The notes below the pieces were generated by a model. It was not told where the DNA came from. It ran no database searches and was given only the letters and a program-made list of their open reading frames with translations. 64,000 bases of DNA from Sinonovacula constricta (taxonomy: Eukaryota; Mollusca; Bivalvia; Cardiida; Solecurtidae): assembly GCA_007844125.1 (NCBI GenBank), contig CM017556.1, forward strand, positions 17,848,017-17,912,016. The letters run 5' to 3'. Of the stretch, positions 15,101-30,100 are shown piece by piece (the first letter of the stretch is position 1; the number at the start of each line of letters is the position of its first letter). A program made the position numbers and the translations under genes.

Positions 15101-18100
15101 GTTTAGTACACATTTATTACTACAGCCTAATTGTTTATGCTGATCTATAGTAATATCAAGTGAGCATGCAAAATGTTAGAAGTTTTTTTACTTAAGTTAA
15201 GATACTACTGCACAGCCAGGTAAATAACACTTTGAAACATTTCCTTTTGATTTATTCATGACTTTTGGCTGAAATTATCCAAAGTGTACTCAAGACGTTT
15301 GTTATTTTCAAAATCTACACATTGCAATAAGTGTATATGTTTTGAGACAATTTTAATTTTTGGTGCAATTTTTTTTTTTTACTTTCTCCAGCCAATTATG
15401 ATGAGTAGTGCATTGTAACAGCATGAAAATAATTATGCAAACAAAATGTTTATATACAAGAACCATGAATGAATCACTTTTGTAAACATGCCTTCAAGGA
15501 AATGTAAATTCTTTCAGCACTCACTAATGCATAAATTAACTCTGTGATAAATTTCCTAATTTAGCACTCCCTTTACATAGAACTAAATGTGGACCAAATA
15601 TGCATATGCTGACATAAGCTAACATTAATTTTGCTCAGACTGCATTATTTGACAACTAGTATTAGGTAAAAAAAACATTTTGCTTGGACTATTAGGACAA
15701 TTATGTGTGCTAAAAATGACAGCTGGGTGGGAAGACATGATCAGCACAACTGATGATTGGCAACTGCTGATTGGCTATTAATTAGGACTCAATTAGGAAA
15801 TATTGTCCTATTGAATTGCATACTGGCCATAGAAAACAAGATCACTGATAATACAACTACTGAAGAACAAATTATTTGCAAGGACTTAACTGACCACAAA
15901 TATCATCCTGACAGTTTTTGACATGTAAATGCCAGCACAAGTTTATCATTGTAAATATACACTTATTCTTTATCTGACTTTTAACATTTACTTTTTCATA
16001 ATTGTTCAAATAATTGTTCTTTTTAATGAATTCCTCTGGTGAACTTTGACAGTTATCAATTAATATCCACCTCCCACACACACACACAGAGGTTTTGTTT
16101 GAATCCGACTTGGGGTGGGGATTGTGCGAGATGGTTTTACAGCAGACCTGTGTTGTATTGGTGGTTATAATACTGGGTCCAAAACTAAAACAAGCAAGAG
16201 GTGTCTGTATCTGAGAAAGTAGGAGTTGCCACTTTGAATCTTCTAAGCCTCTTTCCATGTGGGTTCATATCCCAGCCAGAATGAGAACTTTCATTGGGGA
16301 AGTATTTTAGCTGACCAACATTGCAGCAGTGGTTCGACCCAGATATCTGTGATCTTTCTCCACTAGTTTATGGCTTGCCATTGCTTTTAAGTAAGGATGT
16401 AAATAAAATTCTAAAACAATATTCGAATTTTCGTTAAGTATATTAGAATCATATTCGGAATGAATTTACATCAGAGAGGCACATAACAAGATAATTTGTC
16501 ATTATTAATTGGTCACCTATAACTTGTTTGTCTTTTTTTATGTGTTTGTCTTTTTTTTATGTGTTGTACTTTGTACAGTAACATTTACAGTTTTAAGACG
16601 AGTTGCATAAATAATGATTTATTTGTATTAACATGACTTGTTTAATTAAAATAGCTACTTATGGTTCTTTTAATGTTAACTTATCGATTTAATAAGACCA
16701 TATAATAATTTCATTAGATGAAATTATAAAACAAATTTAAAGTAGCTTACAATTTTAATATTTTACTCTACAAAATGCAAACATTATATAAACACACAGT
16801 CAATTATTTTCTATGAACTAATCTTATGAATTACATAAATATGTAAAGTAGGCATTTTCACATGGACCAGACAAAGTGATATTAAATCGACTGTAAGACA
16901 ATTAGGCAAAAACACATAGACAGGTTTAATAATAATAATAATAGGGAAATCGCTCATGTGTACAGTCAATTAACAGTCTTGATTGGTTGATGGTCAGATT
17001 GATGTTAAATTGAGATTAGTTGATTATCATTAAGAGTATTGCTTAGAGGTAAGTCAGATGCCATAACATGTTAATTAGGTACAATTATTAACCAATACAC
17101 AAGTGACCATAACAAACTGTGATTGGCTCATGTTAAGATAACCTGACTGATGATAAACTGATGAAAAAATACCAACCAATATATATGGACTGTTTAAGAA
17201 TTGTAAGCTCATGACATTTAAGTGTGTTAAGTAAACCAGTGAAGAACAATTAAAAAGTCTGTAGATTTAAATTTTTGTTATTTGGAGAGAAAAAAGAAAA
17301 ATTCAAAGCAGAAAATCATGGTAACAGAAAATAGCAGATGTCTCGGTATTGTATAGTAATAAAATAACAACTATAAAGTAGAGTGACAAAAAACAGAAAG
17401 TAATTACAATTAAAGTTTGCATTACAGAGATCTAGTTGTGTTTTTCCAATAAGAAAAGAATTTCCTTAAATAAGGTATTGCATTTATTACACACGATCAT
17501 GACTTAAGCTGGGTAGAGCGAGTCTTTCATAATAAGTTTAGCAGATTTTCCAGGCTTGAAATGATGTGTGTGTTTATTGTATGTTGGCAACTGTTTTAAT
17601 TACTATATGCTTGATGTGACTGGGTCTAGGAGGGAGAGGGGACAGAGAATGGGCTGTGCGCAGTGAAGTGATTCCATGCTATTAACAAGATGGCAGGTCA
17701 TTATCAGAAGTCATGGCCCCACTCCCTCGAGCACAATCACATATCGCCAGAGTCTTAATTCATTTGGAGACAACACAATTAAATAAAGAAATACTCATAC
17801 AATTTGACTTCAAACTTAACAAAAATGAATAAGAACAATGAAATTTTCAAATCCCAAGATCTCTATTTGAATATATATTTGGCTTAATATTCGAATATTC
17901 ATTAACATCCCTACTTTTAAGACATTATGTCAGTGCAATGTATGAAAATTGAACATAAAATCACATTTTATCACTTTATGCTAATTCAAACTATAACTAT
18001 TTTGTCCTAGAAAATATAATATTTAGAAGTGTAAGTAAATAAATTAGTTCATGTTATGTTTTAGATGCTACAATGTTATGTTTTAGATGCTACAATGTTA

Positions 18101-21100
18101 TGTTTTAGATGTTACAATGTTATGTTTTAGATGCTACATGCCCATACAATGCAGCAGCCTGTATGGTTGATCTCACCAAATCTGAGTCAGATACTGATAG
18201 GTGAGTTGGACTTGATTTTATTGGTTACAGTACTGATGAACTGTGGTTAACAGATATATGTACATTTAGTTCTTGATGTTCTAAATGAGTATATTAACAG
18301 TTATAGCATACTACAATTATTGCATGAACATGCAGCTGAATCATTTGTCTATCTAAAAATGTAAGAAAACATACAATAAAATTTTCTTATATAAAGGCAC
18401 ATTTTTTTATGACATGAACACTTGCACACACACAAACACATATAGGGGTGCCCATGGTGTATTGGTAGTCGCCAGTTTGTAACTCCTCTGACTGCTTAGC
18501 CTCCCACCGTGTGGGTTCTAGTCCCATTTGGGGCAAAGGATTTAATGTGGTAAGGTCTTTCGGCTGACCTGTGGTGCGCCGGTGGTTCTACCCAGCTGGT
18601 CAAAGCTGTAATGATTATAATTGGTTACTGCGATGTATCTCATAAACAAAACAAACATATAGTATACATAAGCAATGTTTTCTCTATCTCCTATGCTGAC
18701 CACAGGTACAAGAACATAGGCGAGGTGAATGAAGACCAGGTGCAGTTTGAGAATGGCTACCTCCTGCTCGTATACAACAATGGGGACATCTGCAACGATG
18801 GGGTTGGCAAGATGACCACACGTATCGTGTTCAAGTGTGATGCTAGAGCCAGGGTAAGGTTCACATAGTAATGTTAATAGTATTTCATAGTAAAACATTG
18901 AAATTTTTTATTGTACAAAGAAAGTTATCTTGAATATTAAAAATCAAGGTAACTGTGGTTAAGTGGTTTGAGTAAAACTTCTATCTCCTTGGCCATTCCG
19001 TGGCTGGGTTTGAGTCAAATCTTATCGCTCCTCAGTCTTTCACCACCAGGATTTAAGCTAAAATGTGTCTTTTCTCAGCAATTTTACCACCAGAGTTTAA
19101 ATCTAAATGTGTCTCACCTCAGTCATTTCACCTCCTGGTTTTAAATTTAAACATGCCTCTCCCCAGTCATAATGTGTCTCACCTCAGTCATTTCACCTCC
19201 TGGATTTAAGTCTAAACATGCCTCTCCCCAGTCATAATGTGTCTCACCTATGTCATTTCACCTCCTGGATTTAAGTCTAAATATGCCTCTCCCCAGTCAT
19301 AATGTGTCTCACCTATGTCATTTCACCTCCTGGATTTAAGTCTAAATATGCCTCTCCCCAGTCATAATGTGTCTCACCTCAGTCATTTCACCTCCTGGAT
19401 TTAAGTCTAAACATGCCTCTCCCCAGTCATAATGTGTCTCACCTCAGTCATTTCACCTCCTGGTTTTAAGTCTAAACATACCTCTCCCCAGTCATAATGT
19501 GTCTCACCTATGTCATTTCACCTCCTGGTTTTAAGTCTAAACATGCCTCTCCCCAGTCATAATGTGTCTCACCTCAGTCATTTCACCTCCTGGATTTAAG
19601 TCTAAACATGCCTCTCCCCAGTCATAATGTGTCTCACCTCAGTCATTTCACCTCCTGGATTTAAGTCTAAACATGCCTCTCCCCAGTCATAATGTGTCTC
19701 ACCTCAGTCATTTCACCTCCTGGATTTAAGTCTAAACATGCCTCCTCAGTCATAATGTGTCTCACCTATGTCATTTCACCTTCTGGATTTAAGTCTAAAC
19801 ATGCCTCTCCCCAGTCATAATGTGTCTCACCTCAGTCATTTCACCACCTGGATTTAAGTCTAAACATGCCTCTCCCCAGTCATAATGTGTCTCACCTCAG
19901 TCATTTCACCTCCTGGATTTAAGTCTAAACATGCCTCTCTCCAGTCATAATGTGTCTCACCTCAGTCATTTCACCTCCTGGATTTAAGTCTAAACATGCC
20001 TCTCCCCAGTCATAATGTGTCTCACCTCAGTCATTTCACCTCCTGGATTTAAGTCTAAACATGTGTCTCTCAGTCATTTCACCACCTCGATGTAAGTCTA
20101 ATCATCTTACCACACAGTAACTGGTGTTTACCTCCTGTTCCATAACGGGATTCATTTCATACACAACCATATTGTTCATTCTAAGGGCGGGAGGGTATCA
20201 ATGTGGTGGCTGGTGAATTTCAATCACAGTCTATTTTAGTTCAGTGAAACCCCAGTGAATATTATTTTTTTGCCCTGTGAGTATGATTTTTACTTTAGAA
20301 TATCAGCATAGCAGTCACATAATCAAAATGTGTTTGTAGATAATAAATGTAATATTTTATGCTTTTATAGTCAACAGCAGAAGAATTTGCTTAATGTTCT
20401 TTTACTGTTCATGAAACCTATTAATTCTTAAACTGCAAAGCAAGACTTGATTAATCATAGAAAAAAAAATGAAGATCAGGATCAGCAAGCATCTTCTGGG
20501 AACAGTCTGATCAGGATTTACACTAATTGTTGCAGGCTCTCTACCAGGATTTCAAACTACCTTTGCATGTAGTTGCTAGCAAAAAACTTATAATATGTAT
20601 TACTAAAAAATGCATTCTAAGGGCTTTTATTGTTACGTTTGCTATTATGCAAGGACACCAGCCCAACAGGTCACTTCTTGGCTGGACCATGTGACCACCG
20701 ATTCATATGGTCCTCTGCAGACGCCTGCCCTCTCAAATCCCCATCTACTCCCAAACCTGCATCTGGACCAGTGAATGCCACTTCCTGTGTAGTCACCAAC
20801 ATAGAATCAGGTAAATAGGACTCAGGAATCTCGTGTCTCATGATTGGGGCATCATAAATCAAAATGAATGGGAAAGGAATGCCTAAATCTTACTGTTAAG
20901 TTGGTTAACCTCAGTTTCCTCACTGCTTTCAGTTCAAGATGCATTTAGGCAAATAATTGTTTATGTGAGTAGTAAGCTTTCCAGCAAGATTGAGGTGCAT
21001 ATATAGCCAAATGGCATTTGTATTTTGTAACTTATACATGTACAGAATTTCTATAATGTATTTAAAGTACATTTAATAAAACCACATATCTGGCCTTAGT

Positions 21101-24100
21101 TTTTTTTAACACTTAATGCTGAATCACAATTAAATTTCATTTCAAAGTCTTTTCCTTTTTTTTTTCAGAATAGCTCAAACAGGACTTAACAGAAATTTGA
21201 TATAGAAAAACAATTGCTAAAGACAGTGTTCTTATAGAAAAAATATGTTATATTTTTTTCCTATTTAACACCTAGAAAATTTTATACTTTACAATTTCTG
21301 ATAAATTGATGATAAAGTATGTTCTGTGCAGTTCTTATCCTAGCTGCATTGACATGTCTTTGTTTGTTGTTTTTTGTTTTGCTTAACTACACTTGATTTT
21401 ATTTTTGGTCTATTGAAGGAACTCAGTTTGACCTTTCAAGCCTGACCTTGAAGACTGCTAGAGGTTACAAGGTCACAGATAGCCAAGGTCATCAGATTGA
21501 GTTTAACATTTGTGCTCCAGTGGTCAACAGCAGCTGTGTGACAGCTGGACCCTATGTTGGTTAGTTTGTAACACTTTTTCTGAAGGTTTATAAGTCAGTT
21601 AACTCTTAGTTAGCTTGCTCAGTTTGTTTATTGGGTATATCATCCCACCAACAGTATTTTGTTTATTAAGAGACAGTGTCCACTCAAAGCAGATGTAGTG
21701 CTGCCTTCACTGTGTATATCATGCCATGAACACCTGGCATGAGACCACAACCAGTCATATTATCCTGACACCTGGCCAACCAGTCATGGAACTACCCTTA
21801 TATTTCCTTGAGTGTTAGCAAAGGAGCTTTACCACTACCATTTTTAAACGACTTTGGTATGTCACGGCCTGAGATGGAACCCGGGGCCTCCTGTACCTAG
21901 AGCAGATGTTCTAACAATTGCTGCTAAGGGTGAGTTGATCAATCTTAGGCAGATAGTACAGACCTATCCCATCCAGCCCTTAGGTGGATGTACTATAGAC
22001 ATATCCCATCCAGCCCTTAGGTGGATGTAGTGTAGACCTATCCCATCCAGCCCTTAGGTGGATATAGTGTAGACCTATCCCATCCAGCCCTTAGGTAGAT
22101 ATAGTGTAGACCTATCCCATCCAGCCCTTAGGTAGATATAGTGTAGACATATCCCATCCAGCCCTTAGGTAGATATAGTGTAGACATATCCCATCCAGCC
22201 CTTAGGTGGATGTACTATAGACATATCCCATCCAGCCCTTAGGTGGATGTACTATAGACATATCCCATCCAGCCCTTAGGTGGATGTAGTTTAGAACTAT
22301 CCCATCCAGCCCTTAGGTGGATGTAGTTTAGAACTATCCCATCCAGCCCTTAGGTGGATGTACTATAGACATATCCCATCCAGCCCTTAGGTGGATGTAG
22401 TTTAGAACTATCCCATCCAGCCCTTAGGTGGATGTAGTTTAGAACTATCCCATCCAGCCTCTAGGTGGATATAGTATAGACCTATCCCATCCAGCCCTTA
22501 GGTGGATATAGTGTAGACCTATCCCATCCAGCCCTTAGGTGGATGTAGTATAGACCTATCCCATCCAGCCCTTAGGTGGATGTAGTATAGACCTATCCCA
22601 TCCAGCCCTTAGGTGGATGTAGTTTAGAACTATCCCATCCAACCCTTAGGTGGATGTAGTATGGAACTATCCCATCCAGCCCTTAGGTGGATGTAGTGTA
22701 GACCTATCCCATCCAGCCCTTAGGTGGATGTAGTATAGACCTATCCCATCCAGCCCTTAGGTGGATATAGTATAGACCTATCCCATCCAGCCCTTAGGTG
22801 GATATAGTGTAGACCTATCCCATCCAGCCCTTAGGTGGATGTAGTATAGATCTATCCCATCCAGCCCTTAGGTGGATATAGTGTAGACCTATCCCATCCA
22901 GCCTCTAGGTGGATATAGTGTAGACCTATCCCATCCAGCCCTTAGGTGGATATAGTGTAGACCTATCCCATCCAGCCCTTAGGTGGATATAGTGTAGAAC
23001 TATCCCAACCAGCCCTTAGGTGGATATAGTGTAGAACTATCCCATCCAGCCCTTAGGTGGATGTAGTATAGATCTATCCCATCCAGCCCTTAGGTGGATA
23101 TAGTGTAGACCTATCCCATCCAGCCTCTAGGTGGATATAGTGTAGACCTATCCCATCCAGCCTCTAGGTGGATATAGTATAGACCTATCCCATCCAGCCC
23201 TTAGGTGGATATAGTGTAGAACTATCCCAACCAGCCCTTAGGTGGATATAGTGTAGACCTATCCCATCCAGCCTCTAGGTGGATATAGTGTAGACCTATC
23301 CCATCCAGCCCTTAGGTGGATGTAGTTTAGAACTATCCCATCCAGCCCTTAGGTGGATATAGTGTAGACCTATCCCATCCAGCCCTTAGGTGGATATAGT
23401 GTAGACCTATCCCATCCAGCCCTTAGGTGGATGTAGTGTAGAACTATCCCATCCAGCCCTTAGGTGGATGTAGTTTAGAACTATCCCATCCAGCCCTCAG
23501 GTGGATGTAGTATAGACATATCCCATCCAGCCCTTAGGTGGATGTAGTATAGACCTATCCCATCCAGCCCTTAGGTGGATGTAGTATATACCTATCCCAT
23601 CCAGCCCTTAGGTGGATGTAGTATAGACCTATCCCATCCAGCCCTTAGGTGGATGTAGTATAGACCTATCCCATCCAGCCCTTAGGTGGATGTAGTGTAG
23701 ACCTATCCCATCCAGCCCTTAGGTGGATGTAGTATAGACCTATCCCATCCAGCCCTTAGGTGGATGTAGTTTAGAACTATCCCATCCAACCCTTAGGTGG
23801 ATGTAGTATGGAACTATCCCATCCAGCCCTTAGGTGGATGTAGTATAGACCTATCCCATCCAGCCCTTAGGTGGATGTAGTATAGATCTATCCCATCCAG
23901 CCTTTAGGTAGATGTAGTGTAGACCTATCCCATCCAGCCCTTAGGTGGATGTAGTATAGACCTATCCCATCCAGCCCTTAGGTGGATGTAGTATAGAACT
24001 ATCCCATCCAGCCCTTAGGTGGATGTAGTATAGATCTATCCCATCCAGCCCTTAGGTGGATGTAGTATAGATCTATCCCATCCAGCCTTTAGGTGGATGT

Positions 24101-27100
24101 AGTGTAGACCTATCCCATCCAGCCCTTAGGTGGATGTAGTGTAGACCTATCCCATCCAGCCCTTAGGTGGATGTAGTATAGACCTATCCCATCCAACCCT
24201 TAGGTGGATGTAGTGTAGACCTATCCCATCCAGCCCTTAGGTGGATGTAGTATAGAACTATTCCATCCAGTCCTTAGGTGGATGTAGTGTAGACCTATCC
24301 CATCCAGCCCTTAGGTGGATGTAGTTTAGAACTATCCCATCCAACCCATAGGTGGATGTAGTATGGAACTATCCCATCCAGCCCTTAGGTGGATGTAGTG
24401 TAGACCTATCCCATCCAGCCCTTAGGTGGATGTAGTATAGACCTGTCCCATCCAACCCTTAGGTGGATGTAGTATAGAACTATCCTATCCAACCCTTAGG
24501 TGGATGTAGTATGGAACTATCCCATCCAGCCCTTAGGTGGATGTAGTATAGACCTATCCCATCCAGCCCTTAGGTGGATGTAGTATAGACCTATCCTATC
24601 CAGTCCTTAGGTGGATGTAGTATAGACCTATCCCATCCAACCCTTGGGTGGATGTAGTATGGAACTATCCCATCCAGTCCTTAGGTGGATGTAGTATAGA
24701 CCTATCCCATCCAGCCCTTAGGTGGATGTAGTATAGACCTATCCCATCCAGTCCTTAGGTGGATGTAGTATAGACCTATCCCATCCAACCCTTAGGTGGA
24801 TGTAGTATAGACCTATCCCATCCAGCCCTTAGGTGGATGTAGTATAGACCTATCCCATCCAGTCCTTAGGTGGATGTAGTATAGACCTATCCCATCCAAC
24901 CCTTAGGTGGATGTAGTATGGAACTATCCCATCCAGCCCTTAGGTGGATGTAGTATAGACCTATCCCATCCAGTCCTTAGGTGGATGTAGTATAGATCTA
25001 TCCCATCCAGCCCTTAGGTGGGTGCTGTCTGATTAAATTCACATTATTTGCTGTTTAGTATCAGTCATTACATGTAAGTTACATAATTATCCTTAAAGTT
25101 ATATATTAGCATATAACTTAGATATTAGAATAGTTTACAAATAAATGAAGCATGACTTGGGTTTTATCAGTTTTTCGTCCCTAATGTCCCACATACATGT
25201 ACTTTATTGCAAACATCTAGAAATGGTGCTGTTTTGAAATCTCTGTACGACTCCTTCCCTCACTATATCATTAAGAAGTGAAAACTCTGCAAGATAGCAA
25301 ATCAGTGACACTTGTCTGTTATTTGGATCTATCCTTATATCCTTGGCAAGTGAATGATCTTGGATGGACAGTAAATCAATACAACACATTATTTATTCTT
25401 TTTATTGTTCATTTTCTAACAATGGCAATTCATTTATAAGCTGTTCAGTCCACTTGCTACCTCTTTCTTGAGATATTGCTCTTCATTTCATGTCATTATG
25501 TTATCCTTAACAATGCAAACTTTGAAACAGATAAGCATTAAATGCCATCTGCTATTAACACATTGGTAATAATTTTATAAATAAAATATAAATTGCTACT
25601 TAATTTAAACCATGTATCATATTTGTATGTAACATAGTTTTCATTTAGAGCACATAAGATTTTTAAGGCTATGAGCTAAGAATGAAGACAATTTTTATGT
25701 TTTTAATCTCACTGCAATTTGTTAACTTTCTGATGACAACCTCTTGCAATATCAAGAGTGAGTGTTTGTGCTTAACAAATATTTTGTCATGGAACATGTT
25801 AAAAAGTTGGTTATAGTTGGTTGGGTTCTCAAAACTATGGTCACAAGCTAAACAATTATTAACAGGGTCGTGTCAGTCAGAGGTTGCTGGACAGAAACGT
25901 ACATACAATGCTGGCAACATTGTCAGTGCACCATGGTACGATGATGGAACTGTTGTTATCAACATGACTGGTGGTGATCGTTGCCATAACAACCAGTATG
26001 AGAGAAACACCATAGTGACATTTGTGTGCAATGATCACCGAGGTATTGGGCGACCAATATTTATAGATGAGACTGAAGATTGTACTTACTATATCTCCTG
26101 GCATACCGACCTGGTTTGTGAACAGCAGGTAGGGCAGTGTTTGTAGATTCTATTATCAAAAGCTAAAATATATAACAGATAATTAATGAAATGAGTTAAG
26201 GTCATTTTCTTTAACAAACCTCCTTGCATACAGATCTGGGCAGTGAACAAATATGGCAGTTCTTTTTTAGATTCTTGGTTTTGGTAAACTAGCAGTTGAT
26301 ATTAGAATTGTTTTTTATGACATTTACTTTAGCAAATGTTCCTTGTACAATATTAGTTAATCTTTGCATCAATCCCGTGATTTGGTTTGTGAATGACTGA
26401 AGGCATCCTTCTGGACCTTAGAGTTTTAATGCCTTCATCTACCATAATTTGTATTGAAAGTGAAAAGATTCTTAAAATGGTTTAAAAATGGAAGTAAAAA
26501 AAATGTTTCAATAAAGTGTCAATACAGGTTTGCATGCAAGAACTATTAAGCTTATATCCCAAAATCAAGTTTGAGGGTTGCAATGAAAGTTTGCATGTCT
26601 TTCTACTGATCATACTTACTAAAATAATCATGAGTCGTTTTTATGGGAATGAACCTATTTTGACTTACACAATTTTGATGCATATACATGAAAAGTGAAG
26701 ATTTTCATGCACATAAAACTATTTTACTTATTCATTTTATTTTTAATTCACAGACCAAGTGTACAGTGGCTACAGATGATTACCACACCCTTGACTTATC
26801 TCCCCTGTCCTCACAGACTGACAGTATTGTTCAGTCAGAACAGGAGGATTACCTGTTTTACCTGAGTGTGTGTAAGCCACTGGTGCCCATCTCAGGTGTC
26901 CTGTGTCCCCCAGGGTCTGGGGCCTGCCTCATCAAGCCCCACGATGGTGCTCAGCATACAGTGAGTAGGACATAGGAACAATAGGAGGAACTTATCAAAC
27001 TTGAATCAATCCTTATCTGATTTTTTTTACTCTTTCCATGCTACATTCAGTAATAATGCATATCAAATTCTATTTCTCTTGCCTTACAATTTATTGCAAA

Positions 27101-30100
27101 ATGTACAAGATGTTTATGCAAAGTATTAATAAGGCTAGCAGCAAAAAATGTAGATCCTGATTTAACAGCTCCTAGTCTGATCAATTTGATTGGAAGGCCA
27201 ATAGTTTAACTAACTCTTAAAACACAACTGTTACAGTTTATTGTTTAAAACATAAGAACACCATTGAAAACTGTACTTCAAAAAACATTTAAAAAAGTGT
27301 GCATAATTTTATTACATAATGATAACACATAAAGATGTTTTCAATTAGGAATTGAAACACAGTGACAATATTTCACTTTGATGAATAAAAGGATTGGGAA
27401 AATGCTTCCTATTAAGAATTAGTGAAAATATTTCCTATTAAGGATTAAAAATGGTGAAAGAATTTCCTGTTAAGAATGGAAGCTCTGTGAAAATATTTCC
27501 TTTAAAGAATGGAAGCACTGTAAAAATATAAATTATTAAGAATGGATGGACTGTGAAAATATTTTCTATTTATGTTGCAAGCATTGTGAACATATTTCCT
27601 TTTAAGAATGGAAGCACTGTAAACCTATTTCCTTTTAAGAATGGAAGCACTGTAAACCTATTTCCTTTTAAGAATGAAAGGACTCCAGACATATTTCTTA
27701 TTACTGTAAAATTGAGAAACTGTGAGCTGCCAACAGACAGTCCAACACCCTTGGCAGGATACAACGGACTTTAAATGCATGATGATGATGATGATGAGAT
27801 GCATTGTGATAATACTTATTTTAAAAAATAAGAGCACAGCATAAAAATTACCTAAATTCATTTTGCATTGTCTTTCAGAATTTCAGGATTAATATTTTGT
27901 ATTTGGTTTGAGGGTTTAAAATATTATTATGAGCAAAGCTTATTTGTCATCATCATAAAAATACTTCTGAGGTTCAATGAGCCACTAAGAAAACTTAGCT
28001 TCTTCCATAACTTTTGTTTTAAAGCAGAAAATGACCTTAAGTTTTTTAGATTTTTTAGATTTCTTCTTAAATGAATATTGCTAGGAGATAAATGACACCA
28101 TGATTTACCATGCTTTAATGCAACAATTGACTTTGATACTTTCTAGAGCTTAGGCAAGCCGAAGAGTGCACCTACATTTGACAAGTTGACCAGAAAGGTA
28201 ACCTTGGTTTATACAAATGGATCCCAATGTGACACAGATCCGAGCAAGAACTTCACTACACGGATTATCTTCTCCTGTCAGCCAGGACCCATCAAGGTGA
28301 AACATTAATACTTCACTATATGTTACCTGGCAATGATGTATCAATGAGTTTCAATTTTGTAAGAACACTAATCTATCTTGTCACCTCATAGTAGTCTAGC
28401 GCTATGGGAAGGTAAACATGAATACCAAATGTTTTTTACAAATTCATCAATCTCCTGTTGTTGTTTTATACTTTTTATGGCATGGAGTGATAGCTCCATT
28501 TCATATAGCGTTTGTGTTGAGGGCATTTTGATGAAATAATTTAAAAGACAAAATATAGGAATGCAAATTACAAAACAGTTTGCAATCTTTCACACTAAAT
28601 GCAAGTGCAGTAATTATGTGACTCTTGTTCTTTTCACCTCTTTCATAATTCTGTTGTGAATGAATGAGTTTATTTCAATGGCCAGCAAATTGTAGCTCTA
28701 AAGAAATAATCTGTAAACTATCAATGATTAATCTATTAACTTTCAGCGTGAACCTGTGTTTGTTAAGAAGATGGGCTGTGAGTTCCTCTTCAACTGGGAT
28801 ACGTATGTTGTCTGCTATGACACCCAACCTGTTGCCCCTAGCAACAAGTGTGGGTACTCTGACTCAAACACAGGAGACTTCCTGGACTTGTCCATGCTCC
28901 AAAATAAACCAAAGACCGTAAGTACATGGGGACTGTTTTCAGCCATCTTTTTTTTTCAATATCAAATGCTTTTTTGAAAGTAACCTAAGCGCAATGTTTT
29001 GCACATGATTATACCCCCACCACAAAATGTGGGGGGGCTATAATGGATTCGCTTTGTCGCGTCCGTTCTTCCGTCCGTCCGTCTGTCCGTCCGTCCGTCT
29101 CCATTATCGTGTCTGCTCTATAAAGCCTATACCAATTGAAGGATTTTCTTCAAACTTGGCTGAAATGTTCACCTCAACAAGGGGATGTGCAGAACCCATG
29201 TTGCCCATGTGTCAGCTCAAGGTCAAGGTCACAATTGAAGGTCAAATATCAAACAATCAAATATTAGACATTATGTCGTGTCCACTCTGTAAGGCCTACA
29301 CTAATTGAAAGATTTTCTTTAATCTTGGCTCAAATGTTCACCTCAACAAGGGGATGTGCAGAACCCATGTAACTCTTTTGCTGGCTTAAGGTCAAGGTCA
29401 CACTTGAAGGTCAAAAATTGACTTAGAAAATATTCTTAAATTTTAACATGTATTTGAATATTTCTGAAACTAGAAAAAGTATTTGCTTGAAACTTAAAAT
29501 ATATTTGAAGTGTCACATTTAGGATATGCAGGTCAAGTTTCATAACTCTGTATTGCATTTTGACAAAGTTATGCCCCTTTTTATGTCTTTTAATTTACTT
29601 ACAATCAATACTAGACAATATGTTGTGTCTGCCATATAAATTCTATAATAATGTAAGGATTTTCTTCAAACTTAACTCAAATGTTCACCCCAACTGGGCA
29701 ATGTGCAGAACCCATCTTACCCTTGTACCAGCTTTGTCAAGGACATTGGTGGGGGTATGAATCGCATTCAGCGATAGTTCTAGTTCTTGTCGTGTCTGGC
29801 ATGTATTTCCCTCAATATCATAAATCGATTAGTTGTGTAAACAAAACGAGCTTAGTTGTCAAATAATTATGCGGTTGTCAAGCATTAAAGATTTAAACAA
29901 TTTCTGACCATTTTTTTCATTTAAGAAAACAAATTGCTGTCTTGATAAGTTAAGCAATGAAAATGTGTGAGTAAATTTCTCACAGCAACACGTTTATTGT
30001 AGTTAAGGTCATTGTTAAAACAACCATAAATATTAATATGCCTTTAAGTTTTTTTCATCTGTCACATGGATCTTGACTTATTAAACAAAAGTTCATGCCA

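Noticed and set aside
15872..16258. A 128-codon minus frame
   Set aside because: Low-complexity, AT-driven composition next to a SINE fragment; no domain pattern and no splice context.
27553..27774. Frame with FPFKNGSTVNL repeats
   Set aside because: An intronic 33-bp tandem repeat; both strands open, no link to the MRH frame.
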